A stretch of 64,000 nucleotides of DNA from Zhongshania aquimaris (GTDB lineage Bacteria > Pseudomonadota > Gammaproteobacteria > Pseudomonadales > Spongiibacteraceae): positions 1 to 64,000 of the forward strand of contig NZ_JAHWDQ010000002.1 in NCBI RefSeq assembly GCF_019312595.1, written 5' to 3'. A program made the position numbers and the translations under genes. Under the pieces are notes generated by a model that saw only the letters and a list, made by a program, of their open reading frames with translations, was not told the origin of the DNA and made no database searches. This document shows positions 58,055-64,000 of this stretch, piece by piece. The number at the start of each line of letters is the position of its first letter. Position 1 is the stretch's first letter.

Positions 58055-60061
58055 GTGAGCAAACTCAACGACAGACAACGCGAAGCGGTGCTTTATATCG
58101 ACGGCCCGATATTAGTGTTGGCCGGTGCAGGTAGTGGAAAAACCAGTGTTATCACCCGCAAGATGGCGTATTTAATTGAAAAATGCGGCATGCCGGCACG
58201 TCACATTGCCGCAGTCACCTTTACCAATAAAGCCGCCCGTGAAATGAAAGAGCGAGTCTCTCAGCTGGTTAAGGGGAAGGAAGCGCGGGGCTTAACGGTA
58301 TCGACCTTTCATAATTTAGGTCTGACGATACTGCGCAGCGAGTACAAGGCACTGCAGTATAAATCAGGGTTTTCGATTTTTGACGGCCAGGACGCGCAGA
58401 CCTTAATCCGCGATTTACTGATGCAGGATCACGGTGCGGAAAGTGACAATGCCGACCGCATCCAGCACCGCATTTCGCAGTGGAAGAATGAATTTATTAC
58501 GCCTCAGCAGGCAATCGCCAGCGCCGACGGGCCCGCGGATATACTGTGTTCGCAGGCTTATTTACGTTATCAAAATGCCCTAAAAGCCTATAACGCCCTA
58601 GATTTTGACGACTTGATTATGCTGCCCGCGCTGCTATTTGAGCAGCAGCCCGCCATTCTCGAAAAATGGCAGCAAAAAATTCGTTACATGCTGGTAGACG
58701 AGTACCAAGACACCAACGGCGCGCAATACCATTTAGTCAAACAACTGGTGGGCGATCGCGGTGGTTTGACCGTGGTGGGTGACGATGACCAATCGATTTA
58801 TGCCTGGCGCGGAGCCAAGCCAGAAAATCTATCGTTGCTCGGCAAAGATTACCCGCACTTAAAAGTGGTGAAACTGGAGCAAAATTACCGCTCCACGGCG
58901 CGCATTCTTAAAGCGGCCAATATTGTCATCGCCAACAATCCCCACGAGCACAATAAGGCGCTGTGGTCGGAGCTGGGACACGGCGAGCATATCCGTATTA
59001 TTCGCTGCCGCAACGACGACGCCGAATGCGAGCGGGTGGTTACCGAGATTCTCGATCACAAGCTGCGCACCCAGGGCCGCTTCGGCAATTACGCGGTGCT
59101 GTATCGCGGCAATCATCAGTCTCGCCTACTAGAACTGAAGCTACAGGTGCACCAAATACCCTATAAGCTTAGCGGTGGCACCTCGTTTTTCGCCCGCAAT
59201 GAAATCAAAGACATCATGGCGTATTTGCGCCTAATTATTAATCCCGGCGACGACAACGCGTTTTTGCGGATAGTAAATATACCGCGCAGAAAGATAGGCA
59301 CCTCTACCCTAGAAAGCTTGGGGCGCTACGCGACCGAGCGTGAAGTGAGCATGTACGATGCCTGCGATGAAATGGGGCTCAGCCAACACCTGCCCGAAGC
59401 GGCAGTCTCGCGCCTGCGCGAATTTACCAGCTGGCTAAACACCCTGCGTCGCCAATGCTATGAAGGCGACCCCGTTGCCAGTGTGAAGCAGCTAGTAAGC
59501 GATATTGATTATTTAGACTGGCTTATTCAAAACGCCTCGTCCATTGCCATCGCCGAGCGGCGCATGGCCAACGTTCACATCCTAATAAGCTCCTTAGAAA
59601 AGTCGATAAAGGACGACGATAGCGAGAATGCCATCGAAGGTGCGATTAGCCGCTTGGTGCTGCGAGATTTAATGGAGCGCCAGGAAGACGAAAAAGAAAG
59701 CGACGACCAAGTGCAGCTAATGACCCTGCATGCGGCCAAGGGTTTAGAGTTTCCCCACGTCTTTATGATCGGCTTGGAAGAAGGTATTTTGCCCCATCAA
59801 AACAGTATCGATGACGGCATGATCGAAGAAGAACGTCGCCTTTGCTACGTTGGCATTACACGCGCCCAGCGCACCCTCACCATGAGCTACTGCGCCAAGC
59901 GCAAAAGTTTTGGTGAGTTCACCAGCTGCGAACCCAGCCGTTTCTTAGCAGAGTTGCCCCAGGAAGATTTGGAGTGGGAGGGCCGCGGCGACAACGACCC
60001 CGCCCAAAATCAAAAACGCGGCGGCGAAACCCTTGCTAGCTTGCGGGATATCCTCGGCTAA
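58055..60061 (+). CDS. rep: ATP-dependent DNA helicase Rep
   Basis: A 668-residue superfamily 1 helicase that moves 3' to 5' and helps forks pass protein barriers. LAGAGSGKTSVITRKM is motif I, VDEYQDTNGAQYHLVK motif II, GDDDQSIYAWRGAKPEN motif III, and LMTLHAAKGLEFPHVFM and EERRLCYVGITRAQ motifs V and VI. It starts at GTG 58055 (SKLNDRQREAV is the Rep N-terminus). The stop overlaps the convergent protease gene by 4 nt. Confidence 0.97.
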   Translation: MSKLNDRQREAVLYIDGPILVLAGAGSGKTSVITRKMAYLIEKCGMPARHIAAVTFTNKAAREMKERVSQLVKGKEARGLTVSTFHNLGLTILRSEYKALQYKSGFSIFDGQDAQTLIRDLLMQDHGAESDNADRIQHRISQWKNEFITPQQAIASADGPADILCSQAYLRYQNALKAYNALDFDDLIMLPALLFEQQPAILEKWQQKIRYMLVDEYQDTNGAQYHLVKQLVGDRGGLTVVGDDDQSIYAWRGAKPENLSLLGKDYPHLKVVKLEQNYRSTARILKAANIVIANNPHEHNKALWSELGHGEHIRIIRCRNDDAECERVVTEILDHKLRTQGRFGNYAVLYRGNHQSRLLELKLQVHQIPYKLSGGTSFFARNEIKDIMAYLRLIINPGDDNAFLRIVNIPRRKIGTSTLESLGRYATEREVSMYDACDEMGLSQHLPEAAVSRLREFTSWLNTLRRQCYEGDPVASVKQLVSDIDYLDWLIQNASSIAIAERRMANVHILISSLEKSIKDDDSENAIEGAISRLVLRDLMERQEDEKESDDQVQLMTLHAAKGLEFPHVFMIGLEEGILPHQNSIDDGMIEEERRLCYVGITRAQRTLTMSYCAKRKSFGEFTSCEPSRFLAELPQEDLEWEGRGDNDPAQNQKRGGETLASLRDILG

Positions 60062-60999
60062 AAATTCGCCGAGGGATAAAAATCCGGCCATACCAATAGT
60101 TTTGTGCTGGCGTTGATAAAGCCACCATCAATCGCATATTTCAAAGCGCGATCCACATTGGCAACACCGTTACTCACATTTATCAAAGTAGGCCCGCCCA
60201 AACCCACCGACAACACACTGGTCACTGCCAGTGCCTGCCCAGTAGGGCCAAAGATGGGGCCACCACTGTCGCCAGGAATACTGGCTTTGTCGGTGCGTAT
60301 TTCATACGCCCAACCACCACCCAAGACCGCCGTGATCGTGCCACTTTTCGCCTCTAAATTGCGCAAGCCAAAGTGAAAGGGCGAACGACCATAAGCAAAG
60401 ACATTGTCGCCAACTGAGGCTAAGCCCGTAAACAATGACACTGGCCCGCCAAAGGCAAAGGAGGCAGGATGAATATTCGCTAGATCGTCGGAATGTACTT
60501 TGACCAAGGCAAAGTCGTTGTAAACACACGCATTGGAGCCCGGCGTTTCGCCCTGCTCCTGCATAGCGCGCCAACTGGAATACACCAGCTCGCCGGGCTG
60601 AGTTGCGTTTTCAATTATGACTTGGTTAAAACCAATGGGCAGATTATTGGTTTCGCAGGGATCAACACCGTCATTGGTATCAATACTGAAGCAGTGCGCT
60701 GCCACCCCGATATACACCGTCTGCGCGTTAGGGGAAAACAAGAAATTACCGGTACAACCGCTGCCATCGGCACTAATCTCCATGCCAGGGCGAATCTGGC
60801 CGCCCGCCGGAACACCAAAGCTCACGGGGGTTTCTGGGCTAGAAGTGCCGCCGCCATTCTCTTGGGGGGGATTATTGCTACCGGCTGAATTGTCGCTGTT
60901 TGGCGGTGTAGAATTAGATGAACTTGAAGAACCACCGCAGGCCGCCAGAAGCGCCACAAACACAAAAATCACCCATCGAGTCATCACAGTCATATCCAT
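60058..60999 (-). CDS. Trypsin-like serine protease lipoprotein
   Basis: A 313-residue exported protein. The signal has lipobox LLAAC near residue 21, followed by a Ser/Asn/Gly/Pro-rich linker of about 50 residues. The protease domain shows His in GVAAHCFSID, Asp in YNDFALVKVHSDD and Ser in IPGDSGGPIFG, the chymotrypsin-fold triad in order. Start candidates are 60,999, 60,993 and 60,984; all leave the lipobox intact. It is probably tethered at the outer membrane. Its substrate is unknown. Confidence 0.85.
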   Translation of the reverse strand: MDMTVMTRWVIFVFVALLAACGGSSSSSNSTPPNSDNSAGSNNPPQENGGGTSSPETPVSFGVPAGGQIRPGMEISADGSGCTGNFLFSPNAQTVYIGVAAHCFSIDTNDGVDPCETNNLPIGFNQVIIENATQPGELVYSSWRAMQEQGETPGSNACVYNDFALVKVHSDDLANIHPASFAFGGPVSLFTGLASVGDNVFAYGRSPFHFGLRNLEAKSGTITAVLGGGWAYEIRTDKASIPGDSGGPIFGPTGQALAVTSVLSVGLGGPTLINVSNGVANVDRALKYAIDGGFINASTKLLVWPDFYPSANF

Positions 61000-61122
61000 G
61001 CATCTACATTATTATTAACAGAGTAGCGCAGATTCAGGACATTTAGCGTATTTTTACCTTATATCGGCGCCACATCGACACCAATCTTACGCAGCCGGTG
61101 TTATAGCAGATTTATTCTGAGC

Positions 61123-61149
61123 AAAAAAAAGCCGCGCAGTGCGCGGCTT
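61123..61149 (-). terminator. Terminator of the cytochrome c5 gene
   Basis: On the minus strand AAGCCGCGC and GCGCGGCTT pair around a short loop and are followed by eight T. Confidence 0.95.
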
Positions 61150-61165
61150 CTGAGCTCGATGGCGA

Positions 61166-61600
61166 TTACTTACTGTTTTCCAGTATGTAATCTACCGCCG
61201 CCATGACTTCTTCGTCAGAGCAGCTCATGCACAAGCCTTTGGCTGGCATCATACCAATATTGCTGAAGCCTTCGATAGCGTGCTTGTGAAGGGTATCTAC
61301 ACCCTGTTCCGCACGCTTGCCCCAGTCTGCCGCGTCACCTAGCTTAGGCGCGTTGCCCGCACCGGTGGCATGACAACCCTGGCAGCTACTTTTGTAGACT
61401 TCTTCGCCAGATTTAGCCGCGCCACCCGCAGAGGCAACCGCCGCGCCGCAGGTATTATCACCTTGTAAACACACTTTACCGGCAGGCTGAATGCGGCTTT
61501 CTACTTCAGCCATTTGCTTGTCCGTCAACGCCCAAGCGGATACACACACCATCACCAAACCAAAGGCAGCGACCAATTTCTTCAACATTGCACTATTCAC
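61166..61600 (-). CDS. Cytochrome c5 family protein
   Basis: A 144-residue periplasmic class I c-type cytochrome. The signal peptide ends near SAWA. CQGCH is the heme-binding site, MMPAKG supplies the axial Met, and GLCMSCSDEEVMAAV has the second Cys pair characteristic of c5. GTG 61600 has GAGG upstream, ATG 61588 is an alternative. It lies near rep, as in Pseudomonas. Confidence 0.93.
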   Translation of the reverse strand: MNSAMLKKLVAAFGLVMVCVSAWALTDKQMAEVESRIQPAGKVCLQGDNTCGAAVASAGGAAKSGEEVYKSSCQGCHATGAGNAPKLGDAADWGKRAEQGVDTLHKHAIEGFSNIGMMPAKGLCMSCSDEEVMAAVDYILENSK

Positions 61601-61657
61601 CGTTAACGTCCTCTCTGCTCACAAGGCCTAGCAGCCCGCATCATATTCTGGCGCGCA

Positions 61658-61686
61658 TTATAACGGCATGGTCGCGATTACTCCAA
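61658..61686 (-). promoter_or_regulatory. Candidate sigma-70 promoter of cytochrome c5
   Basis: On the minus strand TTGGAG and TATAAT are separated by 17 bp. The -10 is consensus, the -35 matches only at TTG. The start site would be about 50 nt before the gene. Confidence 0.5.
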
Positions 61687-61809
61687 TAGCGCGTTCTGCT
61701 TATGTGCCAAGGTAGTAAAAACCACATGCTCAAGTCTTGATTGATGGTTATGCATATTGGGAGAGGGCTTAACATTTCACCGGGCGGCGCAGCAATTTCT
61801 AGATTTAAC

Positions 61810-62448
61810 TCAGTACTGAATAATCGGCGCCTTTTGCAGCCAAGTATCGTCGTCTAGCATCCCCAGCATAGCGTGAGCGCAATCGGCAAAACTGATGTTC
61901 GAAAACCCATTAAAGCGATCAAAACCAATGCGATATTGACGGCGGAGCTCGCCCTCTCGCATTTGCAAGGGCCGCACGCCGAACCACTTCACATCCATAT
62001 ATTGTTTTAATAGTTGGTACTGGTGTTCTTTGTCGTGGTGCCGCAGGCTCATAAATACCTCGGCGAATTTTCTAACAAAACGTGCACCCAAGGTAATTTG
62101 GTCTTCTTCCACAAAGGTACTACCGCCGCCACACCAAATAAAACGGCCCGCAGACTCGCCGCGCAAAGCTTCTAAAATATGACGACTCACCTCTGTACAA
62201 AGATTTGGCATGGAGTGCTTATCAACCCCAATCGCAAATAGAACTGCCTCGGTATCAGCACCAATAGCACGCCACACGTCATCGGCGCACAGGGCATCAC
62301 CTTCGACAATAGAAATACGCTCCTTTAGCTCCGCCGGTAATTTCGCCGCTGAGCGCACAAGCACCGTCACCTCATGACCGGCATCGACAGCTTGACGCAG
62401 GCACTGGCTACCCACCGCGCCGGTTGCACCAAACAAGGTAATTTTCAT
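61810..62448 (-). CDS. NAD(P)-binding oxidoreductase-like protein (atypical SDR)
   Basis: A 212-residue Rossmann protein. KITLFGATGAVGSQCLRQAVDAGHEVTVLVR is the glycine-rich dinucleotide site, followed by IVEGDALCADDVWRAI. IWCGGGSTFVEED and QLLKQYMDVKWFGVRPLQM fit NmrA/YwnB-type reductases. There is no clear Tyr-x3-Lys, so it may be a sensor or reductase of unknown substrate. ATG 62448 has AGGA upstream. Confidence 0.8.
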   Translation of the reverse strand: MKITLFGATGAVGSQCLRQAVDAGHEVTVLVRSAAKLPAELKERISIVEGDALCADDVWRAIGADTEAVLFAIGVDKHSMPNLCTEVSRHILEALRGESAGRFIWCGGGSTFVEEDQITLGARFVRKFAEVFMSLRHHDKEHQYQLLKQYMDVKWFGVRPLQMREGELRRQYRIGFDRFNGFSNISFADCAHAMLGMLDDDTWLQKAPIIQY

Positions 62449-62512
62449 CGCGAAGATCCTGCTTTTATTGTGTGGCCTACAATATAAGATCAAAAACCGC
62501 CAAGCCAAAACC

Positions 62513-62549
62513 AAAAAAGGCGAGACCCTAAGGCCTCGCCCTTTTTTTC
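62513..62549 (-). terminator. Terminator after the VOC protein gene
   Basis: GGCGAG and CTCGCC flank an inner stem and are bounded by A-run and T-run on both sides, so it may act in both directions. It lies between the VOC stop and the next minus-strand gene. Confidence 0.85.
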
Positions 62550-62559
62550 TAGAACGTAC

Positions 62560-62940
62560 TTAAGCTACGCGGTGTAAAGCACAGAGTTTATTACCCGATG
62601 GGTCGCGCAAATACGCAAGATACAGCTTACCTAAGCCACTTTCGCGAACGCCCGGCGCATCCTCACAAGTGGTACCGCCATTTGCCACACCCGCGGCATG
62701 CCATGCATCCGCCTGCGCAGGGTCTTTGGCTGCAAAACCTACAGTACTGCCATTGCCATGGCTAGCAGGCTTGCCATCAATCGGCGACGTTATTGCGAAA
62801 ATGCCACTCTCAGTAAAATAAAAGCAACGTCCCTTATCATCCATAACACCGGGCTCGTAACCCAGTGCGCCTAAAATTGCATCGTAAAATTTCTTTGATG
62901 CATTCATGTCGTTTGCACCGACCATAATATGACTGAACAT
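62560..62940 (-). CDS. VOC superfamily (glyoxalase-like) protein
   Basis: A 126-residue VOC-fold protein. MFSHIMVGANDMNASKKFYDAILGALGY is the first beta-alpha-beta-beta-beta module start with a metal-ligand His, and YLAYLRDPSGNKLCAL is the usual second-module end. HGNGSTVGFAAKDPAQADAWH lies between. Such proteins often act as lactoylglutathione-lyase or resistance relatives; the reaction here is unknown. Confidence 0.88.
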   Translation of the reverse strand: MFSHIMVGANDMNASKKFYDAILGALGYEPGVMDDKGRCFYFTESGIFAITSPIDGKPASHGNGSTVGFAAKDPAQADAWHAAGVANGGTTCEDAPGVRESGLGKLYLAYLRDPSGNKLCALHRVA

Positions 62941-62988
62941 TTTTTATTTTCCTCTTAAATTATTTAACTAAACATTTAGCAAAAATAC

Positions 62989-64000
62989 TCACAACAAAAC
63001 CTCCGCCTCGTCACCGCTGGCTTCAAGCCATGTTTTACGATCTGGCGCCCGCTTTTTAGATAGCAACATATCCATCAAGCTATCGGTTTCATCACCGTCA
63101 TCAATTGACAGTCGCACCAAGCGTCGGGTGTTGGGGTCCATGACGGTTTCACGAAGCTGTAAGGGATTCATTTCACCCAAGCCTTTGAATCGGGTGACAG
63201 AGACTTTGCCTCGTTTATTCTCGGCTTCCAGTCTGTCCATAATGCCTTGCTTTTCGGCATTATCCAGCGCGTAAAAAACGTCTTTACCAAGATCGATACG
63301 GTACAGCGGTGGCATCGCAATATAAACATGGCCTTGCTGAACCAGTGGGCGAAAATGACGTAGAAATAAAGCGCATAACAAAGTGGCAATGTGAAGTCCG
63401 TCGGAATCTGCATCGGCCAGCACGCAGATTTTACCGTAGCGCAGTCCGCTTAGGTCGTCAGAGTCGGGATCTATGCCCATCGCGACAGAAATATCGTGGA
63501 CTTCTTGCGAGGCCAAAATTTGCTGAGCGTCGACTTCCCAGGTATTTAAGATTTTACCGCGCAGCGGCAAGATCGCTTGGAACTGGCGATCGCGGGCTTG
63601 CTTGGCGGAACCGCCCGCCGAATCCCCTTCCACCAAGAACAACTCGGCGCGCTCGGTATCGACTCCAGAACAATCGGCTAATTTACCGGGCAAAGCTGGC
63701 CCCGCTGAGACTTTTTTACGCACCACTTTCTTGGCTTTACGCAGCCGAGTTTGGGCGTTGTTAATGCACAGCTCCGCGAGCTTTTCCGCATCTTCGGTGT
63801 GCTGGTTTAACCATAAACTGAAGGCATCTTTGGCAACACCAGCAACAAATGCCGAGGCTTCCCGCGAACTTAATCGCTCTTTGGTTTGCCCAGAAAATTG
63901 CGGGTCAGCAAGCTTGGACGACAGCACGTAACTGCACTTTTCCCAAATATCATCAGGGGCTAGCTTCACACCCCGGGGAATCAGGCTGCGGAACTCGCAA
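62989..64000 (-). CDS. parE: DNA topoisomerase IV subunit B, N-terminus outside the window
   Basis: The C-terminal ~336 residues of an approximately 630-residue type IIA topoisomerase subunit. The frame is open to the window edge and a GTG at 63,967-63,969 is internal (CEFRSLIPRGVKLAPDD). The TOPRIM domain shows LFLVEGDSAGGSAKQARDR and CVLADADSDGLHIATLL. KGLGEMNPLQLRETVMDPNTRRL is the C-terminal signature. ParE is preferred over GyrB because the region after TOPRIM lacks the GyrB insert and LAPDDIWEKCSYVLS is ParE-like. Confidence 0.95.
   Translation of the reverse strand, partial: CEFRSLIPRGVKLAPDDIWEKCSYVLSSKLADPQFSGQTKERLSSREASAFVAGVAKDAFSLWLNQHTEDAEKLAELCINNAQTRLRKAKKVVRKKVSAGPALPGKLADCSGVDTERAELFLVEGDSAGGSAKQARDRQFQAILPLRGKILNTWEVDAQQILASQEVHDISVAMGIDPDSDDLSGLRYGKICVLADADSDGLHIATLLCALFLRHFRPLVQQGHVYIAMPPLYRIDLGKDVFYALDNAEKQGIMDRLEAENKRGKVSVTRFKGLGEMNPLQLRETVMDPNTRRLVRLSIDDGDETDSLMDMLLSKKRAPDRKTWLEASGDEAEVLL

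Overview
The window is chromosomal DNA of a gammaproteobacterium. The gene order is close to what I remember for Pseudomonas (coaD, ferredoxin, ggt, mutM; and cyaA, cyaY, lptM, lysA, dapF, DUF484, HAD, sutA-like, glnK, amtB, ubiK, comM, rep, cytochrome c5). The accessory content suggests a marine relative such as Cellvibrionales/Spongiibacteraceae; that placement is inference only.

1-16,910: a surface polysaccharide locus. The minus-strand block runs from an initiating undecaprenyl-phosphate sugar transferase (12,172) through a flippase, acetyltransferase, pyruvyltransferase, FrhB-like Fe-S protein, polymerase-like membrane protein, two sulfotransferases, a GT2 and a WecG/TagA transferase to rfbB and a truncated rfbA. 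The middle of the block is visibly AT-rich and its genes overlap by 4 nt, as in transferred polysaccharide cassettes. Divergent wza- and wzc-like genes supply export. The predicted product is a possibly sulfated and pyruvylated deoxyhexose polymer.

16,911-30,861: conserved housekeeping genes (coaD, yfhL, ggt, mutM, an oxoprolinase-like gene, cyaA) are separated by arrays of a striking palindromic repeat module. Each module is bounded by GGATCC at both ends and carries two alternative hairpin stems. A small GIY-YIG nuclease sits at the edge of one array. An AT-rich stretch without recognisable genes lies at 29.9-30.85 kb.

30,862-37,431: cyaY, lptM, lysA, dapF, DUF484, a hydrolase where xerC is usually found, a HAD phosphatase, a short SutA-like protein and a P-II gene.

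37,432-54,361: a nitrogen and urea block, entirely on the minus strand: P-II, a further repeat array, amtB, a second P-II, a TorF-type porin, a glycine-rich secreted protein, the urtABCDE urea importer, a UreH/NicO nickel permease and ureDABCEFG. Three sequences with correct GG-N10-GC spacing for sigma-54 promoters precede ureD, urtA and the porin gene. An NtrC-type palindrome lies about 180 bp upstream of the urtA start site. Together they suggest a nitrogen-limitation regulon for urea import, hydrolysis and ammonium uptake.

54,612-64,000: ubiK, comM, a two-receiver GGDEF protein, rep, a secreted trypsin-like lipoprotein, cytochrome c5, an NAD(P)-binding protein, a VOC protein and the 3' part of parE. 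I saw no rRNA, tRNA, CRISPR array, integrase or complete insertion sequence.
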